Counted from the first letter of the stretch, positions 9,466 to 16,091 are shown. The stretch is 22,312 bases of DNA from Butyricicoccus sp. (GCA_020025885.1 JAHHRJ010000038.1:1-22312); one strand, 5' to 3'. Notes: a model not told the origin generated them from the sequence alone. Numbers and translations are program-made.

Positions 9466-11280
9466 TTAACCGTGATTCTTCTTCATGCGCAGCTGATTGG
9501 ACAGAATCTTCTTGCGGATGCGCAGGTTATTCGGGGTAACTTCGAGCAGTTCATCGTCTTCGAGGAATTCGAGTGCTGCCTCAATGGACATCTGACGCGG
9601 CGGAACCAGACGCAGCGCGTCATCCGAACCAGATGCACGGGTATTGGTCAGCTGCTTCTTCTTGCAGACGTTTACAGAGATATCTTCACTCTTTGGGGTG
9701 CATCCAACGATCATACCCTCATACACTGGCGTGCCCGCACCGATAAACAAGGTGCCGCGCTCCTGTGCATTGTACAGACCATAGGTGATCGCCTCACCAG
9801 TTTCAAATGCAATCAAGCTGCCCTGACTGCGCTTCTGGATCTCGCCCTTGTATGGCTGATAGGAATGGAATACGGAAGACAGAACGCCTTCCCCCTTGGT
9901 ATCGGTCAGGAACTCATTGCGGTAGCCAAACAGACCACGCGCCGGAACCAGAAACTCTACGCGCATACGGTCGCCCTTCGGGCTCATGGTCACAAGCTCA
10001 CCCTTACGCGAGCCCATCTTCTCCATAACAGAGCCAAGTGCATCCTGCGGAACGTCCGCAATCATGCGCTCGATCGGCTCACACTTCACGCCGTCGATCT
10101 CCTTCATCAGAGCCTTTGGTGCTCCAACTTGGAATTCATACCCCTCACGGCGCAGGTTCTCAATGAGAATGGACAGATGCATCTCACCACGACCAGAAAC
10201 GCGGAATGCATCTGTTGTGTCGGTTTCGCTGACACGCAGAGAAACGTCCTTCAAAAGCTCACGGAATAGACGCTCACGCAGGTGACGAGAGGTTACGAAC
10301 TTACCGTCCTTGCCAGCAAACGGGCTGTCGTTGACCATAAAGAACATCTCAACGGTCGGCTCAGAAATCTTAACAAACGGCAGCGGCTCCACGTTGCTCT
10401 GTGCACACAGGGTCTCGCCGATGGTAATATTTTCAATACCAGAGAAGCAGACGATATCACCTGCGCTGCAAGAATCCACTGGGGTACGTGCCAGACCTTC
10501 AATGGTATACAGAGTCACGATCTTGCCGTTATATGGCTTCACGCGATCATGGTAGTCTGCAACGGTAACAGGCTGTCCAACTTTCATGCTGCCGCGCTCA
10601 ATACGACCGATACCGATGCGACCAACGTACTCGTTGTAGTCAATCGAGGAAACCAGCATCTGCATATCGCCTTCCATATCGACTTCCGGTGCTGGGATAT
10701 GATCCAGAATCTGCTCAAACAGCGGGATCAGATCCTCCCCCGGTACATTTGGGGACATAGACGCTGTGCCGTCACGACCAGAGCAGTAGATGATCGGGCT
10801 GTCCAGCTGTTCATCGTTTGCATCCAGATTAAGCAGCAGCTCCAGAACCTCATCGCCAACTTCATTGAGACGCGCGTCTGGACGGTCGATCTTATTGATT
10901 ACAATAATGATCTTGTGACCGAACTCCAGTGCCTTCTGGAGTACAAAACGGGTCTGCGGCATTGGACCCTCTGCGGAGTCAACCAGCAGAATAACACCGT
11001 CTACCATCTTGAGGATACGCTCTACCTCACCGGAGAAATCCGCATGTCCTGGGGTATCTACGATATTGATTTTGGTATCCTTATACTGTACAGATGTGTT
11101 TTTTGCCAGAATGGTGATGCCACGCTCGCGCTCGATGGCGTTGGAGTCCATAACACGCTCTTCTACGACCTGATTCTCGCGGAATGTACCTGCCTGCTTC
11201 AGCATCTGATCGACCAGAGTTGTCTTACCATGGTCAACGTGCGCGATAATTGCAATATTTCTTAAATCGTTTCTAACCAT
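9466..11280 (-). CDS. typA: TypA/BipA ribosome-associated translational GTPase
   Basis: TypA (BipA) is an EF-G-like GTPase that binds the ribosome and helps 50S assembly and stress adaptation. The protein has 604 residues, typical for the family. The GTPase motifs are AHVDHGKTT at 13-21 (P loop), RERGITI (switch I), DTPGHADF (switch II) and NKIDRP. The C-terminus carries the TypA-specific end (DDALRLVPP, DELLEVTPNNLRIRKKIL). AGGAGG is four to five bases before the ATG. It has its own promoter (11326-11354). No clear terminator is seen before ridA. Confidence 0.98.
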   Translation of the reverse strand: MVRNDLRNIAIIAHVDHGKTTLVDQMLKQAGTFRENQVVEERVMDSNAIERERGITILAKNTSVQYKDTKINIVDTPGHADFSGEVERILKMVDGVILLVDSAEGPMPQTRFVLQKALEFGHKIIIVINKIDRPDARLNEVGDEVLELLLNLDANDEQLDSPIIYCSGRDGTASMSPNVPGEDLIPLFEQILDHIPAPEVDMEGDMQMLVSSIDYNEYVGRIGIGRIERGSMKVGQPVTVADYHDRVKPYNGKIVTLYTIEGLARTPVDSCSAGDIVCFSGIENITIGETLCAQSNVEPLPFVKISEPTVEMFFMVNDSPFAGKDGKFVTSRHLRERLFRELLKDVSLRVSETDTTDAFRVSGRGEMHLSILIENLRREGYEFQVGAPKALMKEIDGVKCEPIERMIADVPQDALGSVMEKMGSRKGELVTMSPKGDRMRVEFLVPARGLFGYRNEFLTDTKGEGVLSSVFHSYQPYKGEIQKRSQGSLIAFETGEAITYGLYNAQERGTLFIGAGTPVYEGMIVGCTPKSEDISVNVCKKKQLTNTRASGSDDALRLVPPRQMSIEAALEFLEDDELLEVTPNNLRIRKKILSNQLRMKKNHG

Positions 11281-11325
11281 AATGCCTCCTGAATATGGGC
11301 TAAATCAAATTTTCGGACAGCTTCT

Positions 11326-11354
11326 ATTATATCGACTCTCCCACGATATTTCCA
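11326..11354 (-). promoter_or_regulatory. Promoter of typA
   Basis: On the minus strand TGGAAA (11349-11354) and TATAAT (11326-11331) are separated by 17 bases. The -10 is perfect and the -35 matches four of six. The start codon is about 45 bases downstream. Confidence 0.7.
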
Positions 11355-11401
11355 GCCGTGAAATGGTCAAATTTTGCATATCTTGACCTCAAATTTTAGT
11401 G

Positions 11402-11437
11402 AAAAGAGAAAGACCACCGAGCAGAAACTCAGTGGTC
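11402..11437 (-). terminator. Intrinsic terminator of the tRNA-Gln unit
   Basis: Minus strand GACCACTGAG / CTCGGTGGTC, a 10-bp stem with one G-U pair (11428-11437 with 11412-11421) and a 6-base loop, is followed by TTTCTCTTTT. It starts a few bases after the tRNA CCA end. Confidence 0.9.
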
Positions 11438-11441
11438 CTAG

Positions 11442-11515
11442 TGGCAGCCGGACGAGGATTCGAACCCAGACAAACAGAGTCAGAGTCTGTCGTGCTACCA
11501 TTACACAATCCGGCT
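11442..11515 (-). tRNA. tRNA-Gln (anticodon CUG), CCA encoded
   Basis: The minus strand folds into a cloverleaf: acceptor AGCCGGA/TCCGGCT (7 bp), D stem GTGT/GCAC, anticodon stem ACAGA/TCTGT around the loop CTCTGAC with anticodon CTG, T loop TTCGAAT, discriminator G and encoded CCA. It reads CAG glutamine codons. The T stem CTGGG/CCTCG has a U-C mismatch at its second pair, which is unusual. It has its own consensus promoter and terminator. Confidence 0.95.
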
Positions 11516-11551
11516 GTATCTTTTTGCTGTCTGCCGTAGCTGACGATATTT

Positions 11552-11580
11552 ATTATATCTTAGCTTTCACCAGAAGTCAA
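11552..11580 (-). promoter_or_regulatory. Promoter of tRNA-Gln
   Basis: On the minus strand TTGACT (11575-11580), 17 bases, TATAAT (11552-11557). This is nearly perfect and about 37 bases upstream of the mature tRNA. Confidence 0.85.
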
Positions 11581-11652
11581 GCACATTTTTCATTTTTCAG
11601 CCAGATTTTTTTGGTCACACATCCTCTCTAACAAATTATGCAATCTGCGGGT

Positions 11653-12306
11653 TTATTCTCCATAACATCCCGCACGATCATTGATAATCAGTAGTTTCAG
11701 TGCTTCTTCTGACAGATTAAGCACACCTTCTCCTTCTCCTTTCAGAAATCCTTTTTTTACGAGCTTTGCTACGGTTGGCTTTGCCCATTTGGGCATGTCT
11801 TCATAATATCGATAATGCAAGGTTGGTTCCTCCTCAATTTTTTCGTGAAATACGCGCCACAAGGTATTATCCTGCACCATCCAGGCTGGGCACATCTTTC
11901 CAGTCACATCATAATGCCGGATGACGTTCTCCACAGGGATCTGATATCGCTTCATCAGTTTGTGCACCAGCTGTGCTGCATGTTCGATGCTATCCATGCG
12001 GATCTCTCCTGCCCGATCATTCATGCAGATTTCGACTCCAATGCTGTTTGCATTGCGGCACTTTGGGTGGCGATATCGCTTGGCGCCACAATGCCAAGCA
12101 ACATAGTTTTCCGGAACACTTGACCAGATTTCTTTTTCATCTACAAAAAAATGTGCAGAAACCTTTATCCTCTCTCGTGCAAAATAATCTGCATTGTTTT
12201 TGGCTGTATCGCCGTGATTTGAGGTATAATGCACCACAATATACTTTGTACGCTTGCGCTTTCCTCCATAGTTTGCGCGGTTGCATCTTTTCTTCTGAAT
12301 CGTCAC
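11653..12306 (-). CDS. Phage-type N-acetylmuramoyl-L-alanine amidase (endolysin)
   Basis: This 217-residue amidase of the PGRP/Amidase_2 type would cut the bond between MurNAc and L-Ala in peptidoglycan. The zinc ligands are visible as H26 (VVHYTSN), H131 and C139 (RHYDVTGKMCP), with K137 in the position of the catalytic lysine of T7 lysozyme. The last 50 residues (YYEDMPKWAKPTVAKLVKKG...) look like a small SLH/wall-associated tail module. The start is GTG, and the GTGA overlaps the stop of the holin-like gene by four bases. AAAGGA lies nine bases upstream. There is no signal peptide, so export would need the holin. It is the last gene of the lysis cassette; no terminator is obvious before the tRNA promoter. 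Confidence 0.9.
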   Translation of the reverse strand: MTIQKKRCNRANYGGKRKRTKYIVVHYTSNHGDTAKNNADYFARERIKVSAHFFVDEKEIWSSVPENYVAWHCGAKRYRHPKCRNANSIGVEICMNDRAGEIRMDSIEHAAQLVHKLMKRYQIPVENVIRHYDVTGKMCPAWMVQDNTLWRVFHEKIEEEPTLHYRYYEDMPKWAKPTVAKLVKKGFLKGEGEGVLNLSEEALKLLIINDRAGCYGE

Positions 12307-12479
12307 TTGCTGTCGTCCTTTCTTGTAAAATAATAGGTCACGATCGCTGTCACGGTTGACGCCACAAACTCAGGCGGCATACTCACATTTTGCCGGATCG
12401 CCTGTATGCAAACCACTGCAACCAAAGCAAACGTTACAATGCTCTTGACATCGAGCAGCTTTGCCAAACGCTCTTTCAT
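12303..12479 (-). CDS. Small holin-like membrane protein (58 residues)
   Basis: This gene is easily missed because of its length. It starts MKERLAKLLDVKSIVTF, followed by a hydrophobic segment (TFALVAVVCIQAI, about 16-28) and a second one (VASTVTAIVTYYF, about 39-51), and ends in a charged tail RKDDSK. Two short membrane helices with a charged C-terminus fit small phage holins of Gram-positive bacteria. AAAGGAGG lies eight bases before the ATG. ATGA overlaps the stop of the XhlA-like gene, and its own stop overlaps the GTG of the amidase, so the three genes are translationally chained. In a phage it would open the membrane to release the amidase. Confidence 0.8.
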   Translation of the reverse strand: MKERLAKLLDVKSIVTFALVAVVCIQAIRQNVSMPPEFVASTVTAIVTYYFTRKDDSK

Positions 12480-12715
12480 CGGAACTCCTCCTTTCGCTCT
12501 ATTTTATCCTCCAAGTCTCGGATTCTCTGGTTTGCTGCGAGCATTTTCTCTTCTAATACTGGCATACGTTCCGCAAGTTCGCTCAGTCGGCGTACAGACT
12601 GTTCCATCTGTTCCAACCGATAGCTCAAAAGACGCTGGGAGACCAAAATACCGCCAAATGTACCAACCAATGTGCCGATTAGACTCATGACGCTAATCAG
12701 CAATTCATTCACCAT
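12476..12715 (-). CDS. XhlA-like lysis protein, membrane segment plus coiled coil
   Basis: A 79-residue protein whose N-terminal third is hydrophobic and glycine-rich (LLISVMSLIGTLVGTFGGIL, about 5-24) and is followed by a long amphipathic, heptad-like helix rich in Glu, Arg and Leu to the end (KIERKEEFR). This resembles hemolysin XhlA and related accessory lysis proteins of PBSX-type phages, although XhlA usually has the helix first and the membrane segment last; here the order is reversed. GGAGG lies about seven bases before the ATG. It heads the lysis cassette and overlaps the holin-like gene by ATGA. Confidence 0.65.
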   Translation of the reverse strand: MVNELLISVMSLIGTLVGTFGGILVSQRLLSYRLEQMEQSVRRLSELAERMPVLEEKMLAANQRIRDLEDKIERKEEFR

Positions 12716-12878
12716 CTACACCTCCGATCTCGAAAAACATCCGCATCTGGCATGCCACCAATTGTAGTCTCTTTCTGTTTTTGATACCTCTTAAATTTTC
12801 CGATTGTCCAAAGCCTAGTATTTTTCTAAATTGCTTCGTTCTTAACACTTTCAGAAGCCTCTCACAGCATCCCTCCAT
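12705..12878 (-). CDS. Possible small basic protein before the lysis cassette (doubtful)
   Basis: A 57-codon frame starts MEGCCERLLKVLRTKQF, is rich in Lys and Arg, and ends by overlapping the start of the XhlA-like gene. This position would suit a tightly packed phage operon, and it could be the remains of a longer late gene. However, no ribosome binding site stands before the ATG and I recognise no family, so chance is quite possible. Confidence 0.2.
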   Translation of the reverse strand: MEGCCERLLKVLRTKQFRKILGFGQSENLRGIKNRKRLQLVACQMRMFFEIGGVDGE

Positions 12879-12988
12879 TTCTCAAACAGCGTTCTATTTC
12901 ATCCTATGCAGTCCTCTGTTTTCTCGTTTCCCCACATACTTTTGTCAAAATCCATCTGCGATTCTACGATATGTTTCCCAAAGTATTT

Positions 12989-13151
12989 AGGGGCTGTTTG
13001 AAAAATCGAAAATTTGTCTTTTTCTACAGGGAACGGCATCCACTGCGTTAAAAATACTCGAAATCCATCAAGGATTCCTGCGTTTTTTGCCTTGTGGCTG
13101 CTCGCTCCCTGCGAAAAATCCGTCAATTTCTCTATTTTCAAACAAGCCCTA
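12989..13151. repeat. Family A interspersed repeat, full copy
   Basis: The copy begins AGGGGCTGTTTGAAAAATCG and ends TATTTTCAAACAAGCCCTAG, so its ends are imperfect inverted repeats of about 18 bases. The body is the reverse complement of 21775-21936, sharing for example ACTCGAAATCCA, AGGATTCCTGCGTTTTTTGCC and CGAAAAATCCGTCAATTTCTCTA (given here in part). It has no coding capacity of its own and looks like a MITE. It lies in the 550-bp gap between the lysis cassette and the symporter terminator. The rest of that gap (12879-12988) shows nothing I can name. Confidence 0.85.
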
Positions 13152-13190
13152 GATGAAAGAGTGCTTGATTTCGCGTTGCGTTTTAGGTGC

Positions 13191-13256
13191 ATAAAACAAG
13201 ACCGCCCTCTGGTACAATGCCATTTTCTTAGTGGCATTGCCGCAAAGGGCGGTCTT
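13191..13256 (-). terminator. Intrinsic terminator of the symporter gene
   Basis: On the minus strand an 11-bp stem AAGACCGCCCT / AGGGCGGTCTT (13246-13256 with 13198-13208) encloses a second 8-bp hairpin CAATGCCA / TGGCATTG and is followed by GTTTTAT. The branched shape is unusual but the function is clear. Confidence 0.85.
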
Positions 13257-13267
13257 TCTCATTTATT

Positions 13268-14593
13268 TTACATTGTTTCCGGAGCAAGCGCCGTTTGACC
13301 ATTGTATACAGAATGATCGAGCAGACCCTCTGTTTCTGCAACCAAAACTGCTGCTGTTGCTGCGCCTACTACATTGGTTGCCGTTCTTGCCATATCCACA
13401 AGGCTGGAAATTGGGGATAGCAATACGATCAGTTCAATGGGCAGACCTGCCGCAGAGAACAGGGCGGTTGCCGCAATGGTCGCGGTTCCCGGAACACCGA
13501 CTGTGCCAACGGATACCACCAGCGCCAGTACGATCAAGAAAGCATACTGAGATACGCTGTATTCCAGTCCCAACACATTGATGCTGAACACCGCAAGCAG
13601 CACGGGCCAAATGCCTGCGCATCCCGGCATACCCAGATTTGCACCAATTCCCGCAGTAAATCCTGCAACATCGCCATCAACGCCAAGTTCATGGTTCAGC
13701 TGTCTGACTGTTACTGGAATGGTTCCCACACTGCTCTGTGAGGTAAACGCCACAACTGCCGCTGGCGCAATGCCTTTGAGAAAACGGATCGGGCTAAGTC
13801 CACCGATTACACGAATGAGGATACTTTCCACACCAAAGAGCTGTACTGCGCACAGTGCATACGAAAGGAGCAATACCCCCAAAAGCGGAAGCAGTTCGGA
13901 TACCGGTGCTTTTCCGACTGCTCTTGCAATCAGGGAAAGGACTGCATACGGGGTAAATCCGATGATCCAGCCAATCGCCTGACCCAGCACATGATTTCCG
14001 GCATCAATAAACACCTTAAACGGCTTGATTTCTGTTTGCGTTTTTGCAAGCTGATTGTATGCAACTGCAATCAAAATTGCAAAAATAACGATCGGAACGA
14101 CCTGTCCTTCTCCCCACTGTGTCACTAGATTCTGTGGAAACAGCGATACGATCGTATCTACAAAGGTCGGAACTTCTACCGCCGCATAATCAGTCACTGG
14201 CTCATACGCAAATCCTGTACCAACGTGCAGGAAAACTGCCACGATCAATGTAATGACACTTGCAGTCAACGTATTAAGAAGCAAAAAACCAACCGATTTG
14301 AGTCCAATTTTCTTTAAGTGAATGGATTCTCCAAGGTTTGTGATACTGGAAATAATGCTAAAGAGCAAGAGCGGCACGACCAATGCGGAAATGACACGGG
14401 TATAAATCGTTCCAAACACTGCAACATAAGTATAGTTTTCCTGAAATACCAGTCCCACGACAATACCCAACGCGGTTGCAAGCAGAGTCAGAATTCCGAA
14501 ATCCACCTGTTTCTTTTTATCTAAATAGTAAATGATTCCAAAAAATAGGATCGTCAGCGCCAAAGCACCCATTTCTAATATGTTTGTATGCAT
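13268..14593 (-). CDS. Dicarboxylate/amino acid:cation symporter, TcyP-like; probable L-cystine importer
   Basis: This is a sodium- or proton-driven symporter of the DAACS (SDF) family in the cytoplasmic membrane, 441 residues from the chosen start. Several hydrophobic segments are visible from the N-terminus (GALALTILFFGIIYYL). The re-entrant loop region AFTSQSSVGTIPVTVRQL and the later GANLGMPGCAGIWP and VGVPGTATIA segments are the substrate/ion site of the family. The layout (short N-terminal helix, then LLATALGIVVGLVF and VISALVVPLLLFSIISSIT) resembles TcyP cystine transporters more than glutamate carriers. The ATG at 14593 has GGGAG eight bases upstream; an earlier in-frame ATG at 14635 touches the attenuator T-run and has no site. 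The Cys-rich leader peptide upstream independently points to cysteine/cystine as substrate. Confidence 0.85.
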   Translation of the reverse strand: MHTNILEMGALALTILFFGIIYYLDKKKQVDFGILTLLATALGIVVGLVFQENYTYVAVFGTIYTRVISALVVPLLLFSIISSITNLGESIHLKKIGLKSVGFLLLNTLTASVITLIVAVFLHVGTGFAYEPVTDYAAVEVPTFVDTIVSLFPQNLVTQWGEGQVVPIVIFAILIAVAYNQLAKTQTEIKPFKVFIDAGNHVLGQAIGWIIGFTPYAVLSLIARAVGKAPVSELLPLLGVLLLSYALCAVQLFGVESILIRVIGGLSPIRFLKGIAPAAVVAFTSQSSVGTIPVTVRQLNHELGVDGDVAGFTAGIGANLGMPGCAGIWPVLLAVFSINVLGLEYSVSQYAFLIVLALVVSVGTVGVPGTATIAATALFSAAGLPIELIVLLSPISSLVDMARTATNVVGAATAAVLVAETEGLLDHSVYNGQTALAPETM

Positions 14594-14635
14594 GGTATAC
14601 TCCCTTCGTTCATCAAAACAGCAGAAATTTTGCAT

Positions 14636-14667
14636 AAAAAAACGAGATCGTATGTATTACGATCCCG
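14636..14667 (-). terminator. Attenuator terminator ahead of the symporter gene
   Basis: On the minus strand CGGGATCGTA / TACGATCTCG, a 10-bp stem with one G-U and loop ATACA (14643-14667), is followed by seven T (14636-14642). It lies 49 bases after the leader peptide stop and about 42 bases before the symporter start codon. It would therefore end transcription before the gene unless antitermination occurs. Confidence 0.9.
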
Positions 14668-14715
14668 TGCTATCTATTGCGGTATTTTCTTTATCATACT
14701 ATAAAGAAAGTGTTG

Positions 14716-14808
14716 TTAAAAATTTTGTATCACAACAATACCCGCACAGAAATGCCCAGGATACATACATTTACAACAACACATAGAAACCAAGTGTTTC
14801 ATATACAT
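14716..14808 (-). CDS. Cysteine-rich leader peptide of the symporter operon (30 residues)
   Basis: This tiny gene is preceded by AAGGAGG with ideal 7-base spacing and reads MYMKHLVSMCCCKCMYPGHF followed by ten more residues (including Cys21) and TAA. Cys occurs at 10, 11, 12, 14 and 21, all TGT. Five Cys in 30 codons, four of them within five codons, is far above chance and is the hallmark of a leader peptide whose translation measures charged Cys-tRNA, as in trp, his and leu leaders. It lies between a consensus promoter and an intrinsic terminator, directly ahead of a TcyP-like symporter. Cys-codon leader peptides are known in Actinobacteria; I know of none of this type in Firmicutes. The product itself probably has no function. 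Confidence 0.8.
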   Translation of the reverse strand: MYMKHLVSMCCCKCMYPGHFCAGIVVIQNF

Positions 14809-14859
14809 CAGGGCACCTCCTTTTTATTTTCCTACTAATTTGATATGTTTATGTGTTCT

Positions 14860-14888
14860 ATTATACACATCCTATTTTCTCTTGTCAA
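14860..14888 (-). promoter_or_regulatory. Consensus promoter of the leader peptide-symporter unit
   Basis: On the minus strand TTGACA (14883-14888), 17 bases, TATAAT (14860-14865): a perfect sigma-A promoter. Transcription would start near 14853, about 45 bases before the leader peptide ATG. Such a strong promoter makes sense if control is exerted afterwards, at the attenuator. Confidence 0.9.
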
Positions 14889-14928
14889 GTACCTGCCACA
14901 TCTTTTCGAGAAAAATGCATATGCGCAC

Positions 14929-14958
14929 AAAAAAGTCAGGACAAAGCCTGACTTTTTT
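14929..14958. terminator. Terminator of pyrE
   Basis: AAAAAAGTCAGG (14929-14940) pairs with CCTGACTTTTTT (14947-14958), a 12-bp perfect stem with A- and T-rich arms, so it can work in both directions. It lies 12 bases after the pyrE stop and separates pyrE from the symporter promoter. Confidence 0.9.
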
Positions 14959-14970
14959 GTGTGTCTCAAA

Positions 14971-15633
14971 TTAGAATACGCAGTACTGCTCCATGTAAGC
15001 TTCCATGCGCGGCAGGATCTCGCCATAAGTGCCCTGTTCCTTGAGATATTCATAAATATCCTGCACGGTGATCAGCGCATGTACCTTGATGCCGAACTCC
15101 TCTCCTACTTCCATCACTGCGGTCTTACCTGGAGTCTGACCTACTTCGCAGCGGTTTACGGAGATAAACATATCTGTTACCTTCACATCTGCACAGTTTG
15201 TCAGCACTGGCATGGTCTCACGAATTGCAGTCCCCGCGGTAATCACGTCCTCAATGATGATAATACGATCACCATCCTGCGGCTTATAGCCTACAATGCT
15301 ACCACCCTCGCCGTGATCCTTTGCTTCCTTACGGTTAAAGAAGAACGGCTTGTCAATGCCAAAGTTGCGAGCCAGTGCACCAGAAACGGAAGTTGCAAGC
15401 GGAATGCCCTTGTATGCTGGGCCAAACATTGCGTCAAATTCCTCGCCTACGGTTTCCTTTACCAGTGCCGCATAAAACTCACCCAACTTGGAGTTCTGCA
15501 AGCCTGTCTTATAGTTGCCTGTATTTATAAAATATGGGGTATTGCGTCCACTCTTGGTTACGAAATCGCCAAAACGGAGCACATCTGCGCCCATCATAAA
15601 TTCAATAAATTCTTTTTTTGCTGGAGTCAACAT
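14971..15633 (-). CDS. pyrE: Orotate phosphoribosyltransferase
   Basis: PyrE joins orotate and PRPP to form orotidine 5'-monophosphate in de novo pyrimidine synthesis. The 220-residue protein shows the start of the family fold (FGDFVTKSGRNTPYFINTGN near 22-41), MFGPAYKGIPLATSVS near 70-86, the flexible hood region (FFFNRKEAKDHGEGGSIVG) and the PRPP loop IIIIEDVITAGTAIRET near 125-141. I start at the ATG at 15633 because GGGAG stands about nine bases upstream; another in-frame ATG at 15654 would consume that site. It stands alone with its own promoter and terminator, apart from other pyr genes. No PyrR-type attenuator is recognisable in its leader. Confidence 0.95.
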   Translation of the reverse strand: MLTPAKKEFIEFMMGADVLRFGDFVTKSGRNTPYFINTGNYKTGLQNSKLGEFYAALVKETVGEEFDAMFGPAYKGIPLATSVSGALARNFGIDKPFFFNRKEAKDHGEGGSIVGYKPQDGDRIIIIEDVITAGTAIRETMPVLTNCADVKVTDMFISVNRCEVGQTPGKTAVMEVGEEFGIKVHALITVQDIYEYLKEQGTYGEILPRMEAYMEQYCVF

Positions 15634-15669
15634 AATCTTTTTCTCCCTTTCCAAATCTATATTGCTATT

Positions 15670-15698
15670 ATTTTATCACATTGCCTCCATAGGGGCAA
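15670..15698 (-). promoter_or_regulatory. Promoter of pyrE
   Basis: On the minus strand TTGCCC (15693-15698), 17 bases, TAAAAT (15670-15675), about 40 bases before the start codon. The rest of the gap up to 15824 is AT-rich and shows no other feature I can support. Confidence 0.7.
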
Positions 15699-15824
15699 GG
15701 GGAAATCCAGCGATTTTCTTTCAAAAAAATACAGAAATAAACACAATCAAACTACATTTTGCACTGATAAAATATCCCTTGATTCAGATTCAATCCGTCA
15801 TATTTTGCTGTGCGGGTGTGAAAT

Positions 15825-16028
15825 AAAAAAAGAGACAGGTAAAACCTGTCTGAGACTGTCAAAGAACTTCGACAGTCTTTCCAGAGGAACCCAGTCCCCC
15901 TAGATACAGAGCCAGTTCCGGTAGAAACTGGCTCTGATACCTCCGGTTTCGCGCACGTTTGCGCGGGTCGCGGGCAAAATCCAAGGCACATGTCCTTGGA
16001 TTTTGAAAATTTAAGGTCGCTTCGCTCC
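15825..16028 (-). repeat. Tandem-hairpin intergenic element ending in an intrinsic terminator
   Basis: Five perfect stems follow one another on the minus strand: AAAATCCAAGG/CCTTGGATTTT (15976-16004), CGCGCA/TGCGCG (15950-15965), AGAGCCAGTT/AACTGGCTCT (15908-15935), GACTGTC/GACAGTC (15854-15877) and AGACAGGT/ACCTGTCT (15833-15851). The last has a T-run (15825-15832) and is a terminator. The sequence GGAGCGAAGCGACC (16015-16028) stands before the first stem. No reading frame is convincing. Its unlike base content and compact palindromes suggest either a structured non-coding RNA read through from rplL or a palindromic repeat family. I infer neither firmly. Confidence 0.6.
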
Positions 16029-16064
16029 AAAATAAAAAGGACGCAGTGACTTTTTTGATATGCT

Positions 16065-16091
16065 AAAGAGACAGGTAGAACCTGTCTCTTT
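16065..16091 (-). terminator. Stem-loop after rplL
   Basis: AAAGAGACAGG/CCTGTCTCTTT is an 11-bp perfect stem with a 5-base loop, 20 bases after the rplL stop. The T-run behind it is short (TTT then AGCA), so termination may be partial. Its core AGACAGG-N5-CCTGTCT is nearly the same as the strong terminator at 15833-15851. Confidence 0.65.

Noticed and set aside
9430..11265. Two long plus-strand frames (279 and 327 codons) opposite typA
   Set aside because: They are shadows of the typA gene, rich in Cys and His and without ribosome binding sites or recognisable domains.
13014..13298. Plus-strand frame of 94 codons
   Set aside because: It is made of the family A repeat and the symporter terminator.
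14593..14635. Earlier in-frame start for the symporter at 14635
   Set aside because: That ATG directly abuts the attenuator T-run and has no ribosome binding site; the ATG at 14593 has GGGAG at good distance.
14636..14853. T-box or metabolite riboswitch as control of the symporter
   Set aside because: No T-box bulge sequence (TGGNACCGCG) or known aptamer core was found; the Cys-rich frame with a strong ribosome binding site explains the leader better.
15655..15824. PyrR-type attenuator before pyrE
   Set aside because: I find no PyrR binding loop and no terminator between the pyrE promoter and start codon.
14845..15903. Long plus-strand frame of 352 codons antisense to pyrE
   Set aside because: It covers the symporter promoter, the pyrE terminator, all of pyrE in antisense and the hairpin element; its length follows from the pyrE codon pattern.
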